Assembly (NCBI GenBank): GCA_018902795.1
Contig: JAHIQD010000020.1
Coordinates: forward strand, 186,001-250,000
DNA length: 64,000 nt
Direction of reading: 5' to 3'
From: Bacteroidota bacterium
GTDB lineage: Bacteria; Bacteroidota; Bacteroidia; Flavobacteriales; Weeksellaceae
Shown here: piece after piece, positions 25,879 to 34,559 of the stretch
How the letters are laid out: every line of letters begins with the position of its first letter
Position numbering within the stretch: position 1 is the stretch's first letter
The notes under the pieces: model-generated
What the model saw: only the letters and a program-made list of their open reading frames with translations
Databases searched by the model: none
Told to the model about the DNA's origin: nothing
Program-made: the position numbers and the translations under genes

Positions 25879-26667
25879 CTAATAAGCATGATGCAGTCCC
25901 CCATCCAGCGGGATATTGGTGCCGGTAAGATAGGAGGCATAATCAGAAGCCAGAAAAGCAGCAAGATGCCCATATTCTTCCGGCTTCCCCAATCTTTTCA
26001 TGGGAATTCTGCTTTCCCGCGCCTTTCTTATTTCCTCAGCCGGTTTGTTTTTATCCTGCGCTTCAATATTGATCAGCTTATTGATTCTTTCCGTATCAAA
26101 ATAACCTGTCAGAATATTGTTAACGGTAATACCGTGGGCGGCCACTTCATTCGAAAGCGTTTGTGCCCAGGCTGCCACTGCGGAGCGGATGGTGTTGGAG
26201 AGTACCAGATTATCAATAGGCTCTTTTACGGATAATGAGGAAACATTGATGATGCGGCCATGATTCTGGTTTATCATGTGAGGCAATGCCAGAGTGGTGG
26301 TTTCACACACCGTTTTAAAAAGCAGATCAAAAGCGGTCTGAAAATCCTCCGTTTTCTGTCCCAGAGCCATTCCTGCATCAGGACCATTGGTATTATTGAC
26401 TAAAATATCCACCTGATTTTCACTGAAATATCCGGAGATTACATTTTTAAATGCCACAAAATCTGAAAAGTCGGCCACCAGATACTGATGTTTCTGATTG
26501 TCGTTCACCACAGGAAGAGAAGCGGCAAAGGCTTTCAATTTATCCTCGTTACGGGCCATCACTGTTACATTTGCACCGCATTCTGCCAGTACTGTTGCAA
26601 TACCGGCTCCGATGCCCTGGGTTGCAGCTCCCACGAGCGCATTTCTGGAACTAAGGTCAATCTTCAT
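25879..26667 (-). CDS. Atypical short-chain dehydrogenase/reductase
   Basis: 262 residues from the ATG at 26667 (MKIDLSSRNALVGAATQGIG). Cofactor loop GAATQGIG and NNTNGPD are present. The usual Tyr-x-x-x-Lys is replaced: the region reads VSSLSVKEPIDNLVLSNTIRSAVAAW, with Asn/Arg where Tyr/Lys are expected. A known branch of FabG-like SDRs has this SNxxR pattern. Activity may differ from a classical reductase. It ends with the family segment GTNIPLDGG. Confidence 0.88.
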   Translation of the reverse strand: MKIDLSSRNALVGAATQGIGAGIATVLAECGANVTVMARNEDKLKAFAASLPVVNDNQKHQYLVADFSDFVAFKNVISGYFSENQVDILVNNTNGPDAGMALGQKTEDFQTAFDLLFKTVCETTTLALPHMINQNHGRIINVSSLSVKEPIDNLVLSNTIRSAVAAWAQTLSNEVAAHGITVNNILTGYFDTERINKLINIEAQDKNKPAEEIRKARESRIPMKRLGKPEEYGHLAAFLASDYASYLTGTNIPLDGGLHHAY

Positions 26668-26851
26668 ATTATCTGTTTTAAAAGTTTTTTTGGCATGTAT
26701 TTTACCCATTAAATCCAACAATAAATATACTGAAAATTTAGCTTTAAGAATTTAAAATTACAGGAGTCATAAGCCTCTAATACAAATTAACGGCTGCGTT
26801 TTCGGGAGAAAACTTCATACAAACCCTAAAAGAGCAATCCATTTAAACGAA

Positions 26852-26882
26852 AAAACGGTTTCCCTCCTGGAGAAACCGTTTT
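26852..26882 (-). terminator. Terminator after the transsulfuration enzyme gene
   Basis: AAAACGGTTTC pairs with GAAACCGTTTT; the minus strand ends in T. Confidence 0.85.
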
Positions 26883-26911
26883 ATGATAAGTCATTTTGAT
26901 AGGAACAGTTT

Positions 26912-28129
26912 TTAAACTGCTACCGGAGAAAGCACCCCCGCCTTCTGCATGCATGCTTTCATCTTTTCGTACGTTCTTTCAATATCATGATCCAGACCGA
27001 TGGAGAAACGGATCAATCCTGGTGAAAGTCCCATTTCTTTCTGTTCATCCTCCGGAATCTCAGAGGAGGTAGAACTTCCCGATGCCGAGAAAAGGGTTTT
27101 GTAAAATCCTAAACTTACCGCCAGATAACCCAGGTTTTCCTGCTGCATCATCTCCATCACTTCATTGGCTTTTTCCACCGTTTTCAGATCCAGCGCAATC
27201 AAACCCCCAAAACCGTAATTACCCTGCATCATGCTTTTATACAGTTCATGCTGCCTGTGGCTTTCCAGTCCGGGATACTTTACGTTCAGGCCGTCCTCTT
27301 CCCAGCGCTGGGCAAGATAAAGCGCATTTTCACTGTGTTTCGCTATTCTCAGGTGAAGCGTCCTCAGATTCTTCAGGATACTTGCCGCCCGCAAACTGTC
27401 CATGGTGGGTCCCAGCAGCATACAGGCGCCGCTGTTAACGTCTTTCAGGGCATTGATAAAATCAGAACTTCCACAGATCACGCCACCTACAGCATCACTG
27501 CTGCCGTTGATAAATTTCGTCAGACTGTGTACCGTAATATCAGCTCCCAGGAGTTTAGGTGAGACAGAAAGCGGTGAAAAGGTGTTGTCGACCACAAGTT
27601 TCAGATTATATTTTTTAGCCAGTTTTGAAAGTGCTTTCAGGTCAGCGATCTCCAGCAGCGGGTTGCTCACCGTTTCGCAGTAGATCATTTTGGTATGCTC
27701 AGTGATCGCATTTTCAACCTTTTCCAGATCGGTAATGTCGACAAAGGAGGTTCCAATCTGGAATCCCGGTAAAAAGTTTTTCATAAAGGCGTAGGTTCCG
27801 CCATAAATCGTTCTGCTCGAAACAATGTGGTCTCCACTTTTACATAGCTGAAGCAGCACGGAAGTTATGGCGCCCATTCCTGATGCGGTAACATTAGCAT
27901 TTTCATAACCTTCCAGTTTGGCAAGTGCCTCCGACAGATATAGGTTGCTGGGAGAAGAATGCCTGGAGTACAGGTAACATCCCTCCGTGTTGCCTTCAAA
28001 CGTATCGAACATTGTTTTTGCAGAGAGAAAGGTATAGGTTGAACTGTCAGATATTGAAGGATTTACCCCGCCAAACTCGCCAAAATACTGCAGGTCCTGA
28101 ATAGCAGTTGCGGCATCAAAATTTTCCAT
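26912..28129 (-). CDS. Cys/Met metabolism PLP enzyme (methionine gamma-lyase type)
   Basis: 405 residues. Fold-type I PLP enzyme of the transsulfuration group: YSRHSSPSNLYL, ASGMGAITSVLL, SRTIYGGTYAFM, VDNTFSPLSVSPKLLGAD and the PLP lysine in HSLTKFINGSSD (about Lys205). The Bacteroidota branch is usually called methionine gamma-lyase or cystathionine gamma-synthase-like; it lyses or exchanges the gamma substituent of methionine, homocysteine or acyl-homoserine. A divergent Lrp/AsnC regulator begins 155 bases away and is the natural candidate to control it. Confidence 0.92.
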   Translation of the reverse strand: MENFDAATAIQDLQYFGEFGGVNPSISDSSTYTFLSAKTMFDTFEGNTEGCYLYSRHSSPSNLYLSEALAKLEGYENANVTASGMGAITSVLLQLCKSGDHIVSSRTIYGGTYAFMKNFLPGFQIGTSFVDITDLEKVENAITEHTKMIYCETVSNPLLEIADLKALSKLAKKYNLKLVVDNTFSPLSVSPKLLGADITVHSLTKFINGSSDAVGGVICGSSDFINALKDVNSGACMLLGPTMDSLRAASILKNLRTLHLRIAKHSENALYLAQRWEEDGLNVKYPGLESHRQHELYKSMMQGNYGFGGLIALDLKTVEKANEVMEMMQQENLGYLAVSLGFYKTLFSASGSSTSSEIPEDEQKEMGLSPGLIRFSIGLDHDIERTYEKMKACMQKAGVLSPVAV

Positions 28130-28241
28130 AGGTCTTGTTTTTATATTCTATAAATCTCCACCCTTCCCGACTGTTAAACAAGTAAATTATAAGTAAACCG
28201 AATTTAAACCTGATATTTCAATCTATTACGGAATTAAATTC

Positions 28242-28249
28242 TATATTTG
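28242..28249 (+). promoter_or_regulatory. -7 box of the Lrp-type regulator gene
   Basis: TATATTTG, 35 bases before the ATG at 28285, in the region shared with the divergent PLP-enzyme gene. Confidence 0.55.
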
Positions 28250-28284
28250 AAATTGTAAACAAATAATGACCAAATAATTTTCAG

Positions 28285-28746
28285 ATGAACCTGGATGAAA
28301 AAGATAAAAAACTGCTGTTTTTACTGCAGCTGGATTCTAAAAGAACCACGAAAGCCCTGGCCACAGAACTCGATCTGTCGGTCACTGCTGTTTTTGAACG
28401 GATCAAAAAACTGGAAAAACAGAAAATCATCCATAAATATGTGGCACTGGTGGACAAGAAGCTCGTTCAGAAAGATTTCATTGTGTTATGCCACGTGAAG
28501 CTCAGCCGGCACAGCAAAGACTATATTACCCAGTTTGAAAAGGAAATTGCCCGCTTTTCTGAAGTCATGGAATGTTTCCATGTCAGCGGCGATTACGATT
28601 ATATCCTTAAAATCAGTGTCAAAGACATTCAGGATTACCGGGAATTTATGGTTACCAAACTCACCGGTCTGCAGCACATCGCCAGCACCCACAGTTCCTT
28701 TATGATCAAAGAGGTGAAGAGTACGACGGCGGTGAGTTTGGAATAA
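28285..28746 (+). CDS. Lrp/AsnC family transcriptional regulator
   Basis: 153 residues. N-terminal winged HTH (LDEKDKKLLFLLQLDSKRTTKALATELDLSVTAVFERIKKLE) and a C-terminal RAM ligand domain (FHVSGDYDYILKISVKDIQDY). Lrp-type proteins sense amino acids and control amino-acid metabolism genes; the divergent methionine gamma-lyase-type gene is the likely target. Confidence 0.93.
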   Translation: MNLDEKDKKLLFLLQLDSKRTTKALATELDLSVTAVFERIKKLEKQKIIHKYVALVDKKLVQKDFIVLCHVKLSRHSKDYITQFEKEIARFSEVMECFHVSGDYDYILKISVKDIQDYREFMVTKLTGLQHIASTHSSFMIKEVKSTTAVSLE

Positions 28747-28825
28747 GAGATTTTCCAGTTCCGGGTTTCAGCGTAACATCAAGCTTATTATAATCAGCTG
28801 CAGAACTTTCATGTTTCACCCCCAC

Positions 28826-29278
28826 TTACTGCTCCTGAAGCGGCTGAGCGAGGCCAATTAAAATACCTTCCGGTCCGCGGATATAACAGAGCCGGTACGA
28901 ATCCCCATACTGAACCACTTCCCCTACCAGCTGTGCGCCGTGCTGATACAGCCGGACCAGGGTGTCATCCAGATCAGCTACTGCAAACATGACGCGCAGA
29001 TAGCCTAAAGAATTCACAGGAGTATTTCTGTGGTCCTCAGCCACTTCCGGACGGATCCATGTTGAAAGCTCAAGGCGGCTGTGTCCGTCCGGGGTAACCA
29101 TCATGGCAATTTCCACGGACTGGTCAGCCAGGCCTGTCACCCGTCCGGCCCATTCGCCCCCGATAACGGTTCTGCCTTCCAGTTCCAGGCCAAGCTCAAG
29201 AAAAAAAGAAACAGCGGCGTCAAGATTTTCTACTGCGATTCCTACATTATCCATTCTCAATACATTATGTTTTTTCAT
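28826..29278 (-). CDS. VOC superfamily protein
   Basis: 150 residues in two VOC half-domains: LRMDNVGIAVENLDAAVSFFLELGLELEGR ... IAMMVTPDGHSRLELSTW, then LRVMFAVADLDDTLVRLYQHGAQLVGEVVQYGDSYRLCYIRGPEGILIGLAQ. His and Glu at the metal positions are present, so an active metalloenzyme is possible. Substrate unknown. Confidence 0.9.
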   Translation of the reverse strand: MKKHNVLRMDNVGIAVENLDAAVSFFLELGLELEGRTVIGGEWAGRVTGLADQSVEIAMMVTPDGHSRLELSTWIRPEVAEDHRNTPVNSLGYLRVMFAVADLDDTLVRLYQHGAQLVGEVVQYGDSYRLCYIRGPEGILIGLAQPLQEQ

Positions 29279-29556
29279 GATAAAAGATGTTTTGCCGGTT
29301 TGCCTTTATTGGGAACTTCTTTCGCCCCGTAAGTGTTATTTACCTCTTTACTACTGATTAAAGGTAACAAATATTCATGGAACAAGTTAAATGGGGAAGT
29401 GTTTTGACTGTTGAATTTTTGTCTGCACGGTTAAATTCGGGAGGCAGATTTTAAGAGGATCATCCCTCCTGGTCACCACTTTTTAATCGACGGCGGCTTT
29501 TAGAAAACGTGATTCACAACATCCTGACTTACAAGAATATGCAGATTTAAAATTCA

Positions 29557-29617
29557 TTTGTCCCCCATTTGTCCCCCCTCTGTTTTTCAGCGTAAAGGGA
29601 GATTCTCTATACCTTTC
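29557..29617 (+). promoter_or_regulatory. TTTGTCCC direct-repeat promoter, copy 2
   Basis: TTTGTCCC at 29557-29564 and 29568-29575, 11 bp apart, with TACCTTTC at 29610-29617, 42 bp from the second repeat start. Spacings are identical to copy 1 at 23289. An unrelated-looking 20-codon frame starts at 29636. The rest of 29279-29763 shows nothing else. Confidence 0.6.
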
Positions 29618-29763
29618 ACCCGCTATTGTAAGACCATGAAACAGCCATCTTTTGTGGTCCGGTCTTTAATCAGTTTTCAAGGCCTTAAATCCCAATGACA
29701 ATGGATGGCAGGCATTTTCCGGTCCCGGATACTCCCAATGAACATTAACCTTAACTATAACAT

Positions 29764-31965
29764 ATGAGAAAATTTGATCTTAAATTATTACTGTCTTTCT
29801 TTCTGTTTTGTACACAGCTGAACTTTGCTCAGACCTTTACAGAGAGTTTTGATAACATTACAACACTTGCAGCGAATGGCTGGTCTCTGCAGAACAACAG
29901 TACACCTGTCGGAAGTCTCAGCTGGTTTCAAGGCACCGCAACAACCGCAACTCCAACTCCGGGGCCTTTCAATGCATACAATGGCGCTGCAAACGCATAC
30001 ATTGCCGCCAATTTTAACAGTACAGGAAGTACGGGCACCATCAGCAATTGGCTGATCACACCAAACAGAGTATTAAGAAATGGAGATGTATTCACTTTTT
30101 ACACCCGAAAACCGACAATAGGGGGTGGACAGACCGATTATGCTGACCGTCTGGAAGTGCGCATGAGCACCAACGGTGCCAGTACCAATGTCGGCACCGG
30201 TGCAGCGGCTGTCGGCGATTTCACTACTCTTCTTCTAAGCATTAATCCCACATTGGTCGCCAATGTTTATCCCCAGGTTTGGACGAAGTACACCATTACC
30301 GTCTCAGGACTCCCTTCACCAACATCAGGGCGGATTGCATTCCGCTATTTTGTGACGGGGGCAGGAAGTTTAGGTACAAATTCAGATTACATCGGAATTG
30401 ATCAGGTAGATTATACCCCGTATGTCTGCCCTGCATTTACCATGACCTCTTCCGGAGCACTTCCCGGAGCACAGGCCGGTACCGCGTACTCTACCCTGAT
30501 TTCGCAGACCGGAGCACTGGGTGCACCGAATTTTGCCGTTACGGCAGGAGCACTTCCACCGGGATTATCGCTGTCCGCATCAGGAACCATATCCGGAACG
30601 CCTACCGCTACCGGAACATTCAATTTTACCGTTACGGTGAGTGATGCGAGCGGCTGCTCCGGGTCGGCAAGTTACTCAGTTACGGTGCTGTGCCGCAGTA
30701 ACGTAGCTGCTCTTTCCGACTTCCCGGTACTGTGCACCAACAGTGGCCTCTATACCCTGTCCGAAGGTTTCCCTGCCGGAGGCACCTATAGTGGAACAGG
30801 AGTATCGGGAGGTCAGTTTGATCCTGCAGCCGGCACCCAGGTCATTACTTATGATTATACTGATCCTTATGGCTGTTCCTATTCAGTGAGTAAAACGGTA
30901 ACTGTGAATGCGGCTTCTGTAATAACTACCCAGCCCACAGCAAATACCGTATGTGTCGGGGAAAACGTATCGTTCTCTGCGGCAGCAGGCAATGCTACCG
31001 GATATCAGTGGCAGGTAAATCAGGGTTCAGGATTTACCGACATCACCAACGGAGGAATCTACTCCGGAGCAACAACAGCTACCCTAAAGATTAACGGAGT
31101 GACCTCAGGTCTGAACGGTTATGCATACCGAATGACTGCGACAGGACTCTGTACACCGGCCGTATCCAACACTGCAGTACTTACTGTAAATGCGGTGACT
31201 GCAATTACCACCCAGCCAACTGCAAGTACCGTATGTGCAGGGGCAAATGCAACGTTCTCAGCAGTGGCAGGCAATGCTACCGGCTACCAGTGGCAGGTAA
31301 ATCAGGGTTCAGGGTTTACCGACATCACCAACGGTGGAATTTACTCCGGAGCAACAACAGCTGCCCTTAGTATAAACGGCGTGACCGCAGGTCTGAGCGG
31401 TTACGTATACCGAGTGACCGCGACAGGTCTCTGTACACCGGCCGTATCCAACACTGCTGTACTTACTGTATCATCTACTTCGGCCCCAACCGGTGAAGCA
31501 ATACAGAGTTTCAATGCGGGAGATACGCTTAGCGTTTTAACAGTAACGGGCAGCAACATTAAATGGTATGCCACAGCAACTGACGCTGCCAATCATGTTA
31601 ATGAACTTCCAGTGAATACAGTCATTGTAAATAACACGGTTTATTACGCCACCCAGAGTATTGCAGGATGCGAATCTTCGGTTTCTTTAGCAGTGAAAGC
31701 ATATAATGAATCTTTAGGAACCAATCAGGAAGCAGGTTCACAGAAAATTCAGGTTTATCCAAACCCTGTAAAAGAAACCCTGTACTTCAGCGGAAACCAA
31801 AGAATTGACAAGATTATAATGATCTCGGCTGACGGAAGAAAATCAGCGGAGAAAACACTGAATGGCGAAAGAAAAGCAGATGTTCATTCATTACCTGCGG
31901 GCGTATATATTCTTAAGATTTTTACGGACAAAGGAATTCAGACTGTTAAGATTATTAAGAACTAA
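29764..31965 (+). CDS. Large secreted adhesin with Ig-like repeats and T9SS sorting domain
   Basis: 733 residues. Signal peptide ending LNFAQ. Residues about 25-225 are a choice-of-anchor J (cleaved-adhesin) domain (TESFDNITTLAANGWSLQNN ... IGIDQVDYTPY). Residues about 226-315 are a putative-Ig (He_PIG) domain (ALPPGLSLSASGTISGTPTATGTFNFTVTVSDASGCSGSASY). Two almost identical 94-residue Ig-like repeats follow (about 380-568), and the end is a T9SS type A sorting domain (QVYPNPVKETLYFSG ... LPAGVYILKI). Expected at the cell surface or released; binding target unknown. Confidence 0.92.
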   Translation: MRKFDLKLLLSFFLFCTQLNFAQTFTESFDNITTLAANGWSLQNNSTPVGSLSWFQGTATTATPTPGPFNAYNGAANAYIAANFNSTGSTGTISNWLITPNRVLRNGDVFTFYTRKPTIGGGQTDYADRLEVRMSTNGASTNVGTGAAAVGDFTTLLLSINPTLVANVYPQVWTKYTITVSGLPSPTSGRIAFRYFVTGAGSLGTNSDYIGIDQVDYTPYVCPAFTMTSSGALPGAQAGTAYSTLISQTGALGAPNFAVTAGALPPGLSLSASGTISGTPTATGTFNFTVTVSDASGCSGSASYSVTVLCRSNVAALSDFPVLCTNSGLYTLSEGFPAGGTYSGTGVSGGQFDPAAGTQVITYDYTDPYGCSYSVSKTVTVNAASVITTQPTANTVCVGENVSFSAAAGNATGYQWQVNQGSGFTDITNGGIYSGATTATLKINGVTSGLNGYAYRMTATGLCTPAVSNTAVLTVNAVTAITTQPTASTVCAGANATFSAVAGNATGYQWQVNQGSGFTDITNGGIYSGATTAALSINGVTAGLSGYVYRVTATGLCTPAVSNTAVLTVSSTSAPTGEAIQSFNAGDTLSVLTVTGSNIKWYATATDAANHVNELPVNTVIVNNTVYYATQSIAGCESSVSLAVKAYNESLGTNQEAGSQKIQVYPNPVKETLYFSGNQRIDKIIMISADGRKSAEKTLNGERKADVHSLPAGVYILKIFTDKGIQTVKIIKN
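30904..31470 (+). repeat. Tandem 282-bp coding repeat
   Basis: Two head-to-tail copies of 282 bp (94 codons) inside the adhesin gene; the encoded units share the segment AGNATGYQWQVNQGSGFTDI unchanged and differ at few other positions. The near identity implies a recent duplication or ongoing gene conversion. Confidence 0.85.
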
Positions 31966-31989
31966 ATTTCAGTTCACCTCTTTAATGGT

Positions 31990-32018
31990 AAGCCACTGCG
32001 TTTCTGCAGTGGCTTTTT
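31990..32018 (+). terminator. Terminator after the adhesin gene
   Basis: AAGCCACTGC pairs with GCAGTGGCTT, loop six bases, then TTTT. Confidence 0.88.
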
Positions 32019-32047
32019 TCATGATTCTGAGCTGTGATTTTCCAACC

Positions 32048-32746
32048 TCAGCAAATCAGCAGCAGCCGGTATTCGCCGTCATTTTCTGCAGGTGCGCGGT
32101 GAACACAGGGCAACACCTGCTGTTGCGGATGATCTACCGCCAGTCTCCACAAATGTCCCAGCCCTAAATTTACAGGCTGTGCATCCGGTCTGGCCTGGTA
32201 ATGCAGGTCAAAATAACAGTCTTTCAGAAAAGCTTCAAATTCCTCTTCCGGGCCTTCATGCAGTTCCGTGAGTTTTTCCCGGATTTCGGGAATCAGAATT
32301 TTCTGTTCAGCCTGCTCATTCGGTAAGAGATCACTTGCGGCACCGTAATAGGTACACAGATAGGTATCGGTGGCTACAGGTGACCGGTCCACATGCCAAG
32401 AATAGACATCCGTTGAAATGAAATCCAGTTCCTCATCACGCTCATAACATTTCAGTAAGTTGAGGGAAGGTGACGCTCCAAAACCGGTTAATAAATGCAG
32501 ATCATTCAGGATGATGGCTCTGGCTCTGCTGCCATGATCAGACAGGTGAAGTGATAGAAGATCCTGAGTCGTTATCTCTGTGATATTTTCCTTTAACAGG
32601 AGCTGAGAAACGATTTCCTTAAAATCTCCTTCCAGATTCCTCTGCCAGGCAACCGCATTCATACTTCCCTGAAATTCGGTACTCACCAGTTCGGAAAAAG
32701 TGGATACGGTCTTGATTGGGCTGGGATCAGATCTGCTGCTGTTCAT
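32048..32746 (-). CDS. Conserved hypothetical protein (DUF1826-like)
   Basis: 232 residues from the ATG at 32746 (an earlier in-frame ATG at 32779 exists). Contains YSWHVDRSPVATDTYLCTYYGAASDLLPNEQAEQK and a C-terminal LGHLWRLAVDHPQQQVLPCVHRAPAENDGEYRLLLIC. The H-x-D ... L-C-T-Y-x-G pattern resembles DUF1826, a group with a possible iron/oxoglutarate-type jelly-roll; I cannot confirm membership without a search. Overlaps the 3' region of the adhesin transcript only as convergent neighbour. Confidence 0.75.
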   Translation of the reverse strand: MNSSRSDPSPIKTVSTFSELVSTEFQGSMNAVAWQRNLEGDFKEIVSQLLLKENITEITTQDLLSLHLSDHGSRARAIILNDLHLLTGFGASPSLNLLKCYERDEELDFISTDVYSWHVDRSPVATDTYLCTYYGAASDLLPNEQAEQKILIPEIREKLTELHEGPEEEFEAFLKDCYFDLHYQARPDAQPVNLGLGHLWRLAVDHPQQQVLPCVHRAPAENDGEYRLLLIC

Positions 32747-32878
32747 GGTTAGGGTCTGGAGTTTTGTTTGGTGCTGCAAAAGTAAAGAATTAGACAGGAA
32801 ATCCTCCCCTTAAGATCAGTCCTCCCACCGCATATTCAGTATTTGATGATCTGCTGCTGATAAAGAAAGGCTTGTCAG

Positions 32879-33439
32879 CTAAGAAAGTGATTCACGCACC
32901 GGTTCATAATAAAGCGTTACTGCACCAGTGCCAAAGCTTTTGGTCTTTAAGAGTTTAAAAACAGTCCGGTCATCGACAGCCTCAAATAACAGCCTCCCTT
33001 TTCCTGCAATAACGGGATGAATGCAAAGTTGAAGCTCGTCAATTAAATTCAGTTTCAGGAGCTGTAAAATTAAACTGCGGCTGCCCACCAGAATGTCTCC
33101 GCCCGGCTGCTGCTTTAAATCTCTAACTAATTCTTCAACAGGCTGAGTGGCAAGTTCCGCACTCTCCCAGTCTGTGGTTTTAAGTTGGTGTGAGAAAACA
33201 GTTTTGTGTATTCTGTCTATTGCCCTGGCGAAGTTGTCGGCTGTTTCCTCTCCCGAAGGATTTTTAGCCAGGGCCTGCCAATACTGCATCAGCTGATAGG
33301 TAATCCTTCCGTAAATAATGACGTCTGCGCGGTCTAAAAGGTCAGCGTAATGCTGATGGAGTTCTTCGTCCGGCAGCCCGGCTGTATGATCTAAGACCCC
33401 ATCGATGGTTGTATTAATGGCCGCAATTACTTTTCTCAT
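32879..33439 (-). CDS. Dihydrofolate-reductase-like (RibD C-terminal) protein
   Basis: 186 residues. KVIAAINTTIDGVLDHTAG at the start, DVIIYGRITYQLMQYW, then GGDILVGSRSLILQLLKLNLIDELQLCIHPVIAGKGRLLFE, the RibD-C/DHFR-like pattern. These stand-alone proteins probably reduce a small heterocycle with NADPH; the substrate is unknown. Confidence 0.9.
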   Translation of the reverse strand: MRKVIAAINTTIDGVLDHTAGLPDEELHQHYADLLDRADVIIYGRITYQLMQYWQALAKNPSGEETADNFARAIDRIHKTVFSHQLKTTDWESAELATQPVEELVRDLKQQPGGDILVGSRSLILQLLKLNLIDELQLCIHPVIAGKGRLLFEAVDDRTVFKLLKTKSFGTGAVTLYYEPVRESLS

Positions 33440-33597
33440 ATTAGAATTTTTATGGATTCCGAGATTTATTTATAAGACTAACATTTTCCGGCACCGCATC
33501 TTCAATTTTTCAATGTCACTTACACCACCAGTTAAACAGAACCGCAAAGTTTTAAAAACAAACACCTGATTAACTGAAGGTTACGCAACCTCCTCTG

Positions 33598-33646
33598 TTT
33601 GTCCCTCCTCTGTTTTTGGTGTGGGCCCCCGATGATGGTACTTTTA
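33598..33646 (+). promoter_or_regulatory. Decayed TTTGTCCC promoter, copy 3
   Basis: One TTTGTCCC at 33598, then TCC TCTGTTTTT as in copy 2 at the same distance, and TACTTTTA at 33639 (41 bp). The upstream repeat is lost. Confidence 0.5.
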
Positions 33647-33671
33647 GCGTTAATTTTCTAAAACAATCATT

Positions 33672-33752
33672 ATGAAGAAACGACTATCAGTTTTCCTGTT
33701 GCTGATTGGGCTCCGTTCCCATTACTCCAGGCATTCCATATCTTTCTTTTGA
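33672..33752 (+). pseudogene. Remnant of a secreted-protein gene (signal peptide only)
   Basis: 26 codons: MKKRLSVFLLLIGLRSHY then a few residues and a stop. It has a normal signal-peptide start and the decayed TTTGTCCC promoter, so it is probably the 5' end of a third T9SS-type gene whose body was replaced by the lipoprotein gene that converges on it at 33722. Confidence 0.5.
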
Positions 33753-34363
33753 CCCCTTAACTTTATGAGTTTTTCAAACTGTTTCAACATAGGTTGAAAT
33801 GATGAGCAATCCATTTCCTTATTGGATCCAGCTTTTGCGGTACCTGACTTACCGGAACTGACAATTAATGTGGATTCATTTTCAAGGCACTTTACCGGAT
33901 TATTGTCTATGATGTAAATCCGTCTCTCGATGATCTCATCTTTAGTTTTGTTCTGATCAACAAAATTCCATTGGACCTGTTTAGAATAAATAAAATATAC
34001 TGAATCATCTTCTACAAAATACTCATCTGTTGCAGAAAAATGACTGTATTCACTGTATGCATGTCTGATCATCCGAAGCTTTCCATTTTCGGTGAAGTAA
34101 ATAACTTTACCACTTTTTTCATTATTGCAATTGTATTTAAACAAGGTTGAGTCAATACCTTTCGTTCTAAGCTTATTGACAAAGTATGCATACGACGCTT
34201 TAATGTCATCAACAGTTTTTAACTTTTTCTCAGGCACTTGTGAATTTCCGTCCGTTTTTGAAACTGACGCTGTTTTATCCACCAGAATCTTTTCCTCCGA
34301 TGCCTGACGTTTATTGCAGGAAAATAGGATTAAAAAAGATATTATAAAAATGAGGTGTTTCAT
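33722..34363 (-). CDS. Hypothetical lipoprotein
   Basis: 213 residues with a lipoprotein signal (IISFLILFSC, Cys16). The mature part has a flexible Ser/Thr/Lys-rich linker, then a beta-rich domain (KSGKVIYFTENGKLRMIRHAYSEY ... DSVYFIYSKQVQWNFVDQ). No family recognised. AT-rich and bounded by cassette-type repeats, so probably acquired. Confidence 0.8.
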   Translation of the reverse strand: MKHLIFIISFLILFSCNKRQASEEKILVDKTASVSKTDGNSQVPEKKLKTVDDIKASYAYFVNKLRTKGIDSTLFKYNCNNEKSGKVIYFTENGKLRMIRHAYSEYSHFSATDEYFVEDDSVYFIYSKQVQWNFVDQNKTKDEIIERRIYIIDNNPVKCLENESTLIVSSGKSGTAKAGSNKEMDCSSFQPMLKQFEKLIKLRGQKKDMECLE

Positions 34364-34410
34364 TTTTCCTGTTGTATTGCTTGTTAACTATACCCGGGTT
34401 AAGGTGCTTC

Positions 34411-34440
34411 GTAACGGTTGGGTGCTGGCGTAACTGCGGA
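34411..34440. repeat. attC-like boundary repeat, copy B
   Basis: GTAACGGTTGGGTGCTGGCG followed by TAACTGCGGAATTC; the core AACGGTTGG ... TGGCG is shared with copies at 15211 and 35271. It sits between two accessory genes. Confidence 0.4.
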
Positions 34441-34559
34441 ATTCAGTACAAATGTTCAGTCGAAGAACGAAAGATGACCCTTGCACGGATGCCCAAGCGA
34501 AGTTGTTCAGCCCCGCTTTGGGAATACCCTGTTGGTCCGCCCTTTTTTCTTCCGTTATT

